DNA from: Armigeres subalbatus
Lineage: Eukaryota > Arthropoda > Insecta > Diptera > Culicidae
Direction of reading: 5' to 3'
DNA length: 64,000 bases
Assembly (NCBI RefSeq): GCF_024139115.2
Contig: NC_085140.1
Coordinates: forward strand, 413,862,283 to 413,926,282
The position numbers and the translations under genes are program-made. The notes beneath the pieces are model-generated. The model searched no databases and had not been told where the DNA came from. It worked only from the letters and a program-made list of their open reading frames with translations. This document shows, piece after piece, positions 34,881 through 46,217 of the stretch. Every line of letters starts with the position of its first letter. Position 1 is the stretch's first letter.

Positions 34881-37330
34881 TTTTCTTCGCAGTGGTCTTC
34901 GCCGATGGTTCCGGTCCGTACTCTCTTATTGATTGTTCGTTGCTTATGTTTTTTGAAGGCTGGCTTGCAGGGCCTGACACCAAACCCCCTACATTCCCGG
35001 TGGACCATGGTGCAAAGTTTCACTTAGAGTCCCTCGCTGGCACTCGGACAATGATCAGCCGCCCCTAACATGGAGAATAGACGCTGTTGTGAGCCGATCC
35101 TGACATGGAGAACAGACGCTCAGAAAGATTTGCACCTCCAGAGAGGAGCAAACCTCCCCTTCCCCGTCAGCATACGACCATAGTTCCCACCGGGGTTGGT
35201 TACCAGATCTTCCCTAAGGTTGCTCGTATCCCGGCCAGCACCACATGGAGGTAGGGATAGGAGTTTTTGGGTAAGAGGCTAAGGACCGCGAGATGGGGTC
35301 TATTTTATTCCTTCAGGTACGCGAAGTAGTAATGGTACGCTTTAGCCAGCATTTGTTGTGCCATATATTAAGATCTGAATTTGTATATTCCACAAATTTT
35401 TACATACTTTGCAAGTTATAATGTAGAAGGGTATTGAAATTTGTCATCCGCAAGTTGGGTGTAGAAAATGTGGGAATAATTTAGGTTTAAATGATCTATG
35501 AAAACAAAAATATCTACAGATATTCTGAAAAGTTTTGGTCATGACTATGACGGCAAAGCCTTCCAGCAGTCGCCATAAAATCATGACAACGCTATCCTAC
35601 ATCACATTTTTATTATTTTTTTATTCATAATCCGGTATGAATTCCACTGTTTCACACAGAGTCCTGATTTCCCATTTTCCTAACGCACGATTTCGCTCCA
35701 CTGCTGCGGTACCAGATAGGTTTCCATCCCGCGGAGCATCCACTGCACAAAAACAAAACTACCGACTCAGCAGTAGACTGCCAAATTCGCACATGGTACC
35801 ATATATTCCCAATCCCATCCGCCAGTTCGTTTCGCACTGTGAATGGCGCCTGCCGTGGTAAATCCGGCCAGTCAATATTTGCGCAAATCTTGTATCGACG
35901 CCATTTTTCGATTAGATTTTATTACTTCTTTCCGGGGGGAATTGGGATCCTCATCCATCCAGAATGGTGCCACAACATCACAGGGGGCACCCGTACACCT
36001 AATCGTGAACTGCAACCATCAGCAGCCGACCGGGGTGATGAAAGGTCTCAGCAGTGTCCGTACAGTGTGTTAGTGAGAAATAGGAATAAAAAAACCTTTT
36101 TCCAACGGTTGCACCAAACTCGAAACAGTCGTGCCAAAAACAACTCAAATATTTGAAGAAGCGACCGCCCAAACGAGGCCGCATACAAACGAATCAGTGA
36201 CAGGGCCGGCCAGTAGGAAGCGACGGTCCTTCAGGAAGTTTTTGCGATGATCAAAGGTTGGTCCTGCTTGTGGATGCAGTTCAAATGGAATTTGTAGCGT
36301 AGTGAATCAACTAATGGAATGGGTAATGGAATTAAATAGATAAATTAGGCTGAATGATTTATGACGCCAGATTTTCATTAACCGTGAGTTTATGTAAATC
36401 GAGTTATACTAGAGGTGAACGGACATGAAAAATCAAATGTTTCATGTGCGTTCATATGTAGTACAGTCAGAGCAGTGCAGTGTTTAAAATCATTCACAAA
36501 TCTCAATCACCACGTGAGCGAACTCGTTTGCGATTTTGAAGGAATGCAGCACGTTTTTCATGCTAAAACGCACCATTTAACTTATATTTCAAAAAATCAT
36601 TGCGCACCAAAAAAAGTGTTTAAAATCTATTTGGGAGCATTTTCTTGTTTACACACCCATGATTTTTTTCTTGATTGATGACTTGTGAGGGAAGACTTTG
36701 AAGGGAAGTTTTTTTTTACTTTTTTTGAGAAGATGTTTAGTTTTGAGACACATTAGTTAAGTTTGCTATTTTAAGATCGAAGTGTGCTGCGCGCGACGGA
36801 CGGACGTCAAAAGTTTTCACAGCGTGATTTTTTTTCGTTTTAGCTGCCGATAGCTCCCAAAAGTTAACTATAATTGTGTTTCTTGACAAAATGTGTGTGT
36901 CCAGTGCTTTCCTTCAAAAATATCAGCTGGTTTGACCATTTAAGCAGCTTGCTAGTACAGAGCGGAGGAAAGAAGGGAAGACGGTAAAGCACAGCATGTT
37001 GGTCGTGGGATCATTGCTCAGTGCTCGTGCTTATTTTGAAGATGTTTGGCAGGGGTGCCTTTTAGGTCCTTGCTGAGGGGTTCTGATGCGGAAAACTGTT
37101 TTTATGAAAAACAGCGGATGGACCTACAAAAATGGTGAGCACGTTCCGGTTCTTGCTTTTTAATGTATTGTTATCAAAACCTATACCCTGCATAAGACGA
37201 GTGTAGTGCGAATGAAATTCAATTTAAATGGAACGGTAGTAGTAGCGAAGGAGATTTCCTTAGACCTAAAATCCAGCAAATAAATTAATCCGAATTGAAC
37301 TATCCTAAAAGAAAGTGTCCCAAAAGTTAT
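34881..37330. other. Geneless stretch; LINE 5' flank then possible single-copy DNA
   Basis: 34881-35330 is probably 5' sequence of the minus-strand LINE. 35631-36180 is more GC-rich and has overlapping frames on both strands without recognisable domains. I see no repeat boundary in 36200-37330. Confidence 0.4.
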
Positions 37331-37341
37331 ACTTCTACTCT

Positions 37342-37634
37342 TCTTCTTCTTCTTATTGGCATTACATCCCCACACTGGGGACAGAGCCGCCTCGCAGCTT
37401 AGTGTTCATTAAGCACTTCCACAGTTATTAACTGCGAGGTTTCTAAGCCAAGTTACCATTTTTGCATTCGTATATCATGAGGCTAACACGATGATACTTT
37501 TATGCCCAGGGAAGTCGAGACAATTTCCAATCCGAAAATTGCCTAGACCGGCACCGGGAATCGAACCCAGCCACCCTCAGCATGGTCTTGCTTTGTAGCC
37601 GCGCGTCTTACCGCACGGCTAAGGAGGGCCTTCT
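37342..37634 (-). mobile_element. Feilai-type tRNA-related SINE, complete
   Basis: On the minus strand the head carries a tRNA-like promoter (GCCGTGCGGTAAGACGCGCG for box A, GGCTGGGTTCGATTCCCGG for box B). It is followed by the Feilai body and a GAAGAAGAAGA tail (written TTCTTCTTCTTATTGGC here, then ACATCCCCACACTGGGGACA). A perfect 11-bp duplication, ACTTCTACTCT, flanks it at 37331-37341 and 37635-37645. Feilai SINEs were described from Aedes aegypti. This is the strongest lineage marker in the window. The copy looks young, with an intact promoter. Confidence 0.92.
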
Positions 37635-37645
37635 ACTTCTACTCT

Positions 37646-39436
37646 AGTTTAAGTAATAAAAATGAACTATATGTAAAGCGACGATACTAGTTTGATTCGT
37701 GAAGAAGAATTTTCCTAGTGGCGTATAGTGGAAACTTTGTGAAGTAGTGCATTAGCTAATATCACCACCCCCGCTGAGCGTAGGAGCTACATTACAGCCA
37801 GTGCCCAATTTGTCAACCGTTCAAATTTCACCGGAAATCGCGAACCTGCCCCAACAGTGAACTTTATAAAGAAACTGGTATATCGAACCATATTCACCAT
37901 ATAAGGTTGGTGTCTTGGCTTAAATCGAGAAAGGCAGTATCACTACTCGGTGAATTAAGTTGGGTTTTAATACCAAATACCAAAATTAGAGGTTTAGCTC
38001 GAACTAGCAACCGAGTCCACGGGACTGATACTTGTATACCTCCACCACAGTTCGTTTCGTAGCCAACATTGAAAATTCCGCACTGACAGCCATAAGGAAA
38101 AACATGGGAAAGAAAGAGATAGATGTGTTCCACACTGACAGTTTCATAAACGACAAGCATCTGCATCTATGCTACGAAAACACAACCAAAACATCAGACC
38201 CCCGACCGAATCGTCGTGTTTTCGCTTGTGCTTATCGAGTGTTATTTCTCGGCGTGTGTTCGGCTGATTGTCAGCCATTTCAGGCGAATCGGACGACGGG
38301 CTTTCCGCCCCATCTCCCGGCGAGTGTATTGGATGACTAGTGTTCCGCCCCTCATTTCGACAACTGTGACGGTTGTTTTCGACGCGTGTGTTTGCGTTTA
38401 TTTGGCGGTCGGTGTTACGCCCCATCTCCCGGTATCAGTGCGCTGGGCCCAGGTCGGTGGCACGACGCCATGTTTTTGTAACCAACATCTCAGTGTCAAA
38501 TTCATGATATTATTTGTTTTGTTTACAAACATCACATTTGATTCTCATTAGGATACAGAACCGTCAGTGGGATACGGTCGCGCAATGTTGGCTGCAGAAC
38601 AAACGTATTGTCTGAGATAGGGATGCCACCCGGCTGGCTGGGCCCCTTGACGTCATTCAGCGGGGACGCCACCAGTTTCGGCTTGTATGACGCGGTTTTT
38701 TCGGATGGTTGGACGCGCGAACTTAAAACGGGGATAAAAGCATTTCCCGTAGTCAGCCCCGCTCAAAAATTGGGCGGAGCGCTAGTGGCGGTGGGCCGCA
38801 TCTGGTGACCCCGGAACTGGACCGATCATCCAGCGGTGACCGGAGATCCGGAATTCTGTGTCGTCACAGGACGAGTGCGCGTTTCTCTAAACGTTTTTCC
38901 CGAACGTTCATCCAGTTCGGTGGAGACGCACGGTATTTTTCGCCTCAATACCGCTCGCATTCGTGCCGGAAATTTTGTTCTGCATTGTGCGGGTGAGTAA
39001 ATTAATCAGAAAGTGTAAATTTGTTTCTTGTCCAGTCGTGATTCTCCAGTAAGCAGAGCGATCGGCCGGTCGTCGAAATTTAGTTTTGCTTTGTGCGGAA
39101 AGCAAAACGATCGGTCGGTCACCGAAAGGTCATCAGAAAGTAAAAAATTTAGTTCGTATCCAGTTGTGTAGTGCGGTCGCTAATTAAAATATTAAGCGTT
39201 CGGTCGATTGTTTTTGTTTTAAATCAAACTACACGCTATACATGGCAAACCGTTTACCAAAACGAAGCCTGCCACACTCCCTACCCCATATATCCAACAT
39301 CCCAGTGATTTCTCGTGGAGGTGCAGATGACTCGTCGGCTTCTATTGAAGCGAGTATCACGTCAACAATTCCCTACCTATTCCTCAATTGACCTGCATTC
39401 GGACATGGCCGGCGCTGGTATTGCTTATTTTTGGGT
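37646..39436. other. GC-richer geneless stretch, possible retroelement 5' region
   Basis: 38200-39350 is markedly more GC-rich than its surroundings and holds recurring GATCGGTCGGTCACCGAAAG and GATCGGCCGGTCGTCGAAA phrases (about 39059-39127). It resembles an untranslated leader of a retroelement, but no gag, RT or long terminal repeat pair is seen. Confidence 0.35.
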
Positions 39437-39469
39437 CACCATTTCTAACACATTGAAGATGACATTAGT
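39437..39469 (+). repeat. 33-bp direct repeat, copy 1
   Basis: CACCATTTCTAACACATTGA plus AGATGACATTAGT recurs almost exactly at 40377-40409 (AGATGATGTTAGT). The 0.9 kb between them contains the pogo-like MITE. Confidence 0.7.
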
Positions 39470-39901
39470 TCGCAGAAAACCATGCGCGCGGATGATTGCT
39501 TTTGAATTTGCTGTCACGTTTTTGTTCGTTCGCGCAAGAAACAGATTCGGCTGATGTTTATATTTTGCATGTACTAGAAAAGTGTTTTGAAGTTTGGAAT
39601 TTACGCGTTTAGTGACCTTTAATAAAGTGTATTTCTTAATTGAGTGCGCGAAGTCGTTTGTGTATACGGGGATGTCTTTGGTGAAATATGTGTGGCTGTG
39701 TGATAATACCAGAGATAGATGGTTATTCATCCATATTTATCGAATTACTCAGTATAGCTTTGAAAGAGTGAAGTAAATTGTTCATGGAAGTGATTGGATC
39801 AATTTGGTGAGATTGTTTCAATATGTTTTTTTTTATATGATTCCAAAATGGATTTAAAAATCCGGAAGTTTGTTTATGGATCCATTATCCAATTGATAAT
39901 A

Positions 39902-40172
39902 CAGCAACAGTTCGCTAACTGGGCGCTTTTTAACTGGACTGATTTTTAACTGGGCGTTCGCTAACTGGGCCAAAGCCCAGTTAAAAAGCAGTTATCCGTC
40001 AAAAACCAAAAACAAACACTAGGCTGCGAGGGGAGTCTAAATGGTATATTGTTGTCGTTTCACGTAAAGCATTGATCATAACAATACATCGGAAATCCCC
40101 TCGTCAGCCCAGTTAAAAAGCGATGCTCGTTAACTGGACTGATGTTTTAGCCCAGTTAGCGAATGGATGCTG
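39902..40172. mobile_element. Pogo-like MITE (271 bp)
   Basis: The inverted ends CAGCAACAGTTCGCTAACTG and (reversed) CAGCATCCATTCGCTAACTG are flanked by TA (39900-39901 and 40173-40174). GCTAACTGGGC and TTTTTAACTGG motifs are iterated in the first and last 70-90 bp. CAG ends, a TA target and repeated subterminal motifs fit pogo/Tigger non-autonomous elements. No ORF. Confidence 0.8.
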
Positions 40173-40376
40173 TAGTAGCATAAACAGGCGGGGCTTATTG
40201 CTAATAATAGTGACCTCGGACTGGACGTGAGTTACCAGGCAGTCTGAAATGGGTCACTGGATCTGCATAGTAACTTCTAACTCCCGGGCTAAAGCTGACT
40301 TTATTACAGACAGCTTTCTTCCATAATACCACTGCCGGACAGTGGGGGTTAGATTGAAGATACACACATATACACA

Positions 40377-40409
40377 CACCATTTCTAACACATTGAAGAT
40401 GATGTTAGT
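40377..40409 (+). repeat. 33-bp direct repeat, copy 2
   Basis: Near-identical to 39437-39469, and preceded by a short CA-rich run (ACACACATATACACACACC). Confidence 0.7.
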
Positions 40410-40536
40410 CCCAAACTTCATCTGTTGGTTCTCTGTGTAATTACAGCTGACCTGGCAATAACGGAGTAGCAACCGTGGGCGGTCAATCATGCTCATGCTC
40501 ATAGTTAAGTTTGCCATTTTAAGGTGTTTTTATGAG

Positions 40537-40690
40537 ATACTAGCAAATCCGACGAACTTCGTGTCGCCTAAAATTGATTTATTCTGTGATTAGTTCTCGA
40601 GTTATGCAAACATTTCTGTTCCATTTGTATGGGTGCCTCCTTCCCAGAAAGGGGAGGGGTTTTGCACCACCGCAGAAATATACCTTCCCC
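40537..40690 (-). mobile_element. Reverse, truncated copy of the 1-245 repeat
   Basis: On the minus strand it runs from CTTCCCCGGCGG-like sequence (here ACCTTCCCCGGCAG) through a CCATACAAATGGAAC-type block to GGCGACACGAAGTTCGTCGG and GCTAGTA, matching about positions 90-245. The start of the element is missing. Confidence 0.65.
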
Positions 40691-40779
40691 GGCAGAAACT
40701 ATTAGTAATAATAGTAATAATAGTAATAATAGTACACATTCACTGTAAAGTGATTAATGATAATTAAGATAAGTAAGAA

Positions 40780-41374
40780 GTGAGAAAAGATAAATGGGAA
40801 AAACAATTACTTCTCACTACGCATTGCGAAAAACGAAAAGTAATAAGTAAGAAAAGAGAGTGAAAAAAAGTGAAAAGTGAGAAGTGAGAAGAAAGACGTC
40901 TTACTTTTCACTTTTGACTTCTCAATTCTCACTGAAAAAAGTGAGAAGTGAGAAGTGAGATATGAAAAGTAAGACGATGTGGGTCTGTAAGAAGCGGGAA
41001 ATGAAAGCTTTCAAATCTCTTTTCTAACTTCTCATAAAACGTCTCACAGTGAGAAGTGAGAATAAGAAGTAAAAAATGAAAAGTAACCACCGAAAAGTAC
41101 CACAAAAAAAACACCTGATTCTTCACACTTTTACTTCTTATTACTCACTTTTCACGTCTCACGTCTCACTTCTCACCTGGCATTTCTGATTTCTTATTTC
41201 TCACAATAAAAAGTGAGAAATGGGAAATGAGTAGAGACATGTGAGACGACTTATTTCTCACTTCTTACTCCTCACTGTACAAAGTGAGAAGTAAGAAATT
41301 AAAAGTGAAAACTTGAGCGTTTGTGAGAAGCGGAAAATAACAGGTTAGAAGTATTTTTTCTGTCTTCACATAAC
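40780..41374. repeat. Degenerate GTGAGAAG array, left part
   Basis: Imperfect repeats of GTGAGAAGTGAGAAGTGAAA and their complements (TTCACTTCTCAC) alternate along the stretch, so it can fold on itself at many points. The same degenerate array continues at 45893-46190, so the 4.5-kb element 41384-45883 was inserted into it. Confidence 0.85.
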
Positions 41375-42253
41375 ACGTCTCACTAGACTGGCCCAAAATG
41401 CATGAAATCCTGAATTTCAATCCTTGCACCCTTAAATGACAGTTTGTGGGTTCCAGAAGCTCCCCTGAAAATTTCAGCTCATTCGGTCCAGTGGTTGGCG
41501 TGCGCAAATGGCTCAAAGTTTGTATGGGAAAAGTGATCCAAATGTATGGGGAAACGCAACCGTTTCAATTTTTGCTTCTAGGTGGCGCTGTAGTCGACGG
41601 ATTCCTGTTGTGGGCAAAATGTAGAACCTTTTTTATATAAGGAAGCGACTGGTGAAGACTGGATGTAAATCCCTTTGAAATTGGCCAAGTTATAAGCATC
41701 CAAAGTCGAGGGTTTCGAGCGTGACCCCCAGGGGTGTTTAAAATGAGAGCAACGTACCACCGACCATTGCGGCGGCGATGCAGGCGTATTCGGTGCCGTG
41801 CGTCGTTTTATCTTCTGGCGTCGTTTTATCTTCGAGCTAACACGCTAAAAAAATTTACTCAAAATTGACATAAATTGAAGAACTCAAAATTTGGTCAAGT
41901 TTGGTTTATGCTATAGTTTAGAGTTCAATTTTCGAAGCGTGAATGTAAATACACGAAATAAATTAAGTTCTTCTTCCATTTATTTTGTTAGCCTCAAATA
42001 AAAATATACAGCCATCCAGTTCCAACATTATTGATATGATCCCTCAAAATTACCTTATATTTGGTAGGATCGTTCCTTATAGAACAATATAGGACCCATT
42101 TTATTATTTCCCCTTTATGGTGACCAATTTCAATATAGGTATTCAGAAAAATCGATCATTTCAGGAATTTTAATTTTTCATAAAATTGTAACTCCCAAAT
42201 CATTAGGCCTATTTGTTGTATTAACAAATCAAATAAAAGCTCTTTATTTCTAC

Positions 42254-42280
42254 AGGTATACCTCGATATAACGTAACTAA
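42254..42280 (+). mobile_element. Solo pogo/Tigger-type terminal repeat
   Basis: TACAGGTATACCTCGATATA followed by ACGTAAC matches the left-end style of the element at 60673 (CAGGTATACCTCGATTATAT). No matching right end is seen inside the 4.5-kb element, so it is truncated, or the ORF just downstream belongs to it. Confidence 0.55.
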
Positions 42281-42388
42281 TTTTTCACTCTTCGAATCGT
42301 AGTATCTCCAAAACCACTGGTCCTGCAAGAAAAATGTGCTTCTTGCTTTTGTGAAGTGATATTTGATCGTGCAAGTGGAATACATAAA

Positions 42389-43290
42389 ATGGATTCAAAA
42401 TCTAAGGAACAATTAAGTATGGAAATTGTTATCCCAAATGAAAGTTTTAAAGGTGTAAAGTTGCCATCAAACGGTGATGTGCTTGGTCGGATGTGTTTTA
42501 TCAACACGCAACGACAAGACAAGAGTTGCTAAATTTATCTTTAGCATTTCTTGGTGTGAAAAGAATTAAATTTTCGCCACCAGGAGCACATAGCTATGCC
42601 AGATGGATGGCGAAAGCAATATACTGTCTTAAAATATGGCTGTTTAGAGGGAATTTGACATGACCGATGATGAAAGGCGAAAAATTCCAGTATTGTGTGC
42701 TTTTATTTTACGAGTTTACATTTGGTCTTGGTTTAAACCTTCTTTACCCTCATCAGCAGAACGAAATGATCTAAACCTGGCAAAAAAAATGATAACTTTA
42801 CGAGATGCTTTCCCTGATCAATCAAGAAATGTGTATATGGCTGCGGCTTCAAGATTTGCAAATCATCTATGGCACTTGAGTGAAGAACTAGTCGCTCTGA
42901 CTTTTTTCGACCCAGAAATATCTACTGATGAGAGAAAAGAAATGCCACACAATTTAAAATCTTGTAAGGGTGATAAAGTAAGAAAAATGAAATTGAAAGT
43001 ATTCGGATTTTGTTTCTCAAAATACGATGAATTTTTTTTTTGAAGTTTCTGGAATATCTGCAAATTTTCTCAAAGAAGATCCTAGTATATGGGATGAATT
43101 GGAAGAATTTGTTGAAAGTAGAAATAAAATTAATTCATTTTTGGTAGTGAATGACTGTGCTGAAAGTTCAAGTTCAAGATTTTTGTGGAAAACTGACAAA
43201 AAATGAAGAACATAGGCAAGCATAGGCAAAATTTTCCAGGTTGCACTCGCTCTGTTATAAAGGAAGGTCTAGCAGTTGAAATAAATAATT
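42389..43290 (+). pseudogene. Transposon-associated ORF, arthropod family, decayed
   Basis: Starting at an ATG at 42389 the frame gives NESFKGVKLPSNGDVLGRM. After a break, 42515-42660 reads LLNLSLAFLGVKRIKF and PGAHSYARWMAKAIYCLKIW. 42660-43040 reads TDDERRKIPVLCAFILRVYI, RNDLNLAKKMITLRDAF and RFANHLWHLSEELVALTFFD. Further frames give FLVVNDCAESS, QDFCGKLTKNEEHRQ and a terminal FPGCTRSVIKEGLAVEINN. Proteins with ARWMxKxIYxLKI...HLWxLSEELVALxFFD...VNDxAERG recur in many arthropod genomes as uncharacterised multi-copy proteins, which suggests a transposon origin. I know of no characterised function. At least three frameshifts make this copy dead. Its place between long inverted repeats makes it a candidate for that element's own protein. 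Confidence 0.7.
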
Positions 43291-43804
43291 AATTAGGTAT
43301 AAGTGTTGTTTGTTGATAACTTTGTAGTTTTATACAGTTAATAAATTATGCTATAAACATTAAAACTGTTGTTCGAAAAATATATAACTTATATAATATC
43401 CCAGCAGCCGAATTCCGAAGCTCCAAGAAAAAAAATGAAAAATTTCTTTATGAATAGAGATTTTTAAATTCTCTTTCTCTTTCCGAAAACTTCTTCTCTT
43501 CATACCGTATTCCGATAGACTGAAGAGAAAGAAAAAACTAAAATTTCTTGCGAAGAAAAATATTAGTTCACAAAATTTCCACTAGATGTCTTTTGACAAT
43601 TATTTGCATATACCGATTGCTCAAAACATCCTCATATCGAAACTAAAACTTGCTTTCGCTTATGGTTACCGAAATAATGAAGGGGAAAAATGATAAATAT
43701 TCAATCTAGTGATGAAAATATGCAGTAACAGCAACATTGTTGTGATTTCCAACTGGCTGAAAATAACGAAAGCTCTAACTTCAATACCTCGAAAACACCG
43801 AACC

Positions 43805-44632
43805 ATTAGCATTTGGCTCAGCTTTAGCTTAGCTTTAGCTTAGCTTTAGCTTAGCTTTAGCTTAGCTTTAGCTTAGCTTTAGCTTAGCTTTAGCTTAGCT
43901 TTAGCAGGCTTTAAGCAGCTTTAGCTTAGCTTTAGCTTAGCTTTAGCTTAGCAGCTTTAGCTTAGCTTTTAGCAGCTGAGCTTAGCTTTAGCTTGAGCAC
44001 AGCTTTGCAGCTTAGCAGCCAGGCTTAGCAGGCTGAGCTGGCAGCTGCAGGCAAGCTGAGCAAGCAGGCTGAGCAAGCTTTCAGCTGAGGCAGCACCAGC
44101 GGCAGGCTGGGCTGACAGCTCTGTTCTGAGCTGGGCTGAGCCCAGCTGAGCACTGCCCAGGCAGCTGAGCCACCAGCTCTGGGCTGAGCCCAGGCTGAGC
44201 CCCTGTTCCTCAGGCAGCCTGAGCACTGAGACTGCTGACCAGCTGAGCTGAGCACACCTGGGCTGGGCCCAGGCTGAGCCCAGGCTGGCAGCTGGGCCAC
44301 CTGGCTGGCCAGCTCACCCCAGCTACGCTTAGCAGGCTAAGCCTGGCTGACCCAGCACCAGCTTTACCAGCTTTAGCACCTTTAACAGCTTTAGCTTAAC
44401 TAGCTTAGCCAACTTAGCTTTAGTTTAGCTTTGACTTAGCTTTAGCTTAGCTTTAGCTTAGCTTTAGCTTAGCTTTAGCTTAGCTTTAGCTTAGCTTTAG
44501 CTTAGCTTTAGCTTAGCTTTAGCTTAGCTTTAGCTTAGCTTTAGCTTAGCTTTAGCTTAGCTTTAGCTTAGCTTTAGCTTAGCTTAGCTTTAGCTTAGCT
44601 TTAGCTTAGCTTAGCTTTAGCTTTATTTTCGA
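43805..44632. repeat. 11-bp minisatellite (TTAGCTTTAGC) with a GC-rich core
   Basis: Near-perfect 11-bp repeats at 43815-43990 and 44415-44632 flank a 400-bp core (about 43985-44345). In the core the same AGCT/GCTTAG skeleton persists but A and T are largely replaced by G and C (CAGCTGAGC, GGGCTGAGCCCAGG). The core is rich in CAGCTG and GAGCCCAGG palindromic words. Long minus-strand frames here (for example 43969-44226) are repeat artefacts. Confidence 0.9.
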
Positions 44633-44751
44633 AATCTACGTACTTTTTATTATGATAGTTGATTGTGTACATATGTGTCATGATATTTGAATAATTTGGA
44701 TGTTTTGGAATGTTTGCCTTGAAAAAATGTAATCAAATAATCAAACACGAT

Positions 44752-44950
44752 TCTTCTTCTTTCTCAATGGCTCTACATTTCATCTGGAACTTGGCCTGAT
44801 TTTAAACTTAGCGTTCTATTAGCATTTCCACAATTATTTATTGAAAGCTTTTCTATGCTTGCCATTGCTTGAGCATATATTTTGAGTGTTTATTAAGTAC
44901 AATGGATGCATACCCAGGGAACCGAGAACATTTTCACATTATTTTACATA
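44752..44950 (-). mobile_element. Diverged Feilai-related SINE relic
   Basis: The order TTCTTCTTTCTCAATGGC, CTTAGCGTTCTATTAGCA, TTTCCACAATTATTTATTGA, GAAAGCTTTTCTATGC, then ATACCCAGGGAACCGAGAA parallels the Feilai copy at 37342 (ATTGGC, CTTAGTGTTCATTAAGCACT, TTCCACAGTTATTAACTG, ATGCCCAGGGAAGTCGAGA). The tRNA-like head is not recognisable. Confidence 0.55.
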
Positions 44951-45892
44951 CATTATGAGATTGAAGACTCAATTATACCGTCAAATTTCATCCCAGAAAA
45001 ATCTCTTATCGAATTTCTCCAACCAAAAGTTGGAAGAATTTTAAATTCTCGTTTTCTTTTTCATCTGTCAAAAAATTTCTTCCACACTTTCGTCGGAATT
45101 CCAAAATAAGAAAATTTTGAAAATCTCTTCGAGAATCTCTTTTCTTACAAGAGATTTTTTGACCGGAATTCGGCTGCAGGTCTCTCTGTCTTTCTGTCCT
45201 TCTGTCCCTCTGTCTGTAACGATTATATCATATCGTTCTAAAAGCATCAATTTCAACGGGCATCACGATGTATGAAAACAACTCGTTACAAATATTTCAT
45301 GAATTTTGTCTCCCCTTAAAAACTTCAGCTCGTTGGCTTCAGTGGTAAGTCACCCCCTCCCTCTCTAGCTACACTACTGTACCGAGCACGGAAAGTATTT
45401 ACCAATCGGATAAAAATCCGCGAGATTGCGTGATAATCATGCATTTAATTTCGCAAGGCACCGAATACGCCTGCATCGCCGCCGCAATGGTCGGTGGTAC
45501 GTTGCTCTCATTTTAAACACCCCTGGGGGACACGCTCGGCACCCTCGACTTTGGATGCTTATAACTTGGCCAATTTCAAAGGGATTTACATCCGGTCTTC
45601 ACCAGTCGCTTCCTTATATGAAAAAGGTTCTACATTTTGTCCACAACAGGAATCCATCGACTACAGCGCCACCTAGAAGCAAAAATCTGAAATGGCTGCG
45701 TTTCCCCATACATTTGGATCACTTTTCCCATTCAAACTTTGAGCCATTTGCGCACGCCAACCACTGGACCGAATGAGTTGAAATTTTCAGGGGAGCTTCT
45801 GTGACCCGCAAACTGTCATTTAAGGTTGCAAGGTTTGAAATTCCAGACTTTTCACTTTTTCCATATAAGCTTGGGCCACTCTAACGTCTCAC

Positions 45893-46190
45893 AGTGAGAA
45901 GTGAGAAGAACTGAAAAGTGAAAAGTAACAAGTGAGAAGTGAGAAGTAAAAGTAACAAGAAGACGTCTCCCATCCCACTTTTTACTTCACACTTCTTATT
46001 TCTCATTTCGCACTTCTCTTAGTGAGAAATGGGAATGAGAAGAGAGTAGTCGAAAGTATCAAGGGAGAAGTATAAAGCGAGAAATCAGATGTGAGAAGTG
46101 AAAAGCCTCACTTAACACTTTTTTACTTTTCACTTCTTACTACTTATTGCTTACTTTTTACTTCTCAATTATCATAAATCACTTCACATT
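45893..46190. repeat. Degenerate GTGAGAAG array, right part
   Basis: Continuation of the array at 40780-41374 on the far side of the 4.5-kb insertion (AGTGAGAAGTGAGAAGAACT, CACTTCTTATTTCTCATTTC). Confidence 0.85.
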
Positions 46191-46217
46191 TTCACATTTT
46201 TTTATTGTAGCAAACGT

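Larger units (their letters stand above)
43404..45177. mobile_element. Nested element with GCAGCCGAATTCCG ends
   Basis: The left end GCAGCCGAATTCCGAAGC and the right end, reversed, GCAGCCGAATTCCGGTCA are inverted, followed on both sides by GAGAATTT/AGAGATTTTT-rich sequence. It encloses the AGCTTTAGCTT minisatellite and a diverged SINE relic. The target duplication is not clear. It lies inside the 4.5-kb element. Confidence 0.6.
41384..45883. mobile_element. 4.5-kb long-inverted-repeat element, Mutator-like architecture
   Basis: The arms 41384-41797 and 45457-45883 are inverted copies of about 415-425 bp at roughly 90% identity (TAGACTGGCCCA end; GTCCAGTGGTTGGCGTGCGC; GCGGCGGCGATGCAGGCGTA). 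A 9-bp direct repeat, ACGTCTCAC, flanks the element at 41375-41383 and 45884-45892. Long inverted repeats with a 9-bp duplication are the pattern of Mutator-like elements, but the host array is rich in GTCTCAC, so part of the match could be chance. The interior holds a decayed ORF (42389-43290) not known to be MULE transposase, a solo pogo-type end near 42254 and a nested element at 43404-45177. Confidence 0.75.

Noticed and set aside
43969..44300. Minus-strand frames rich in Ala, Ser, Gln and Leu
   Set aside because: Low-complexity translation of the GC-rich minisatellite core.
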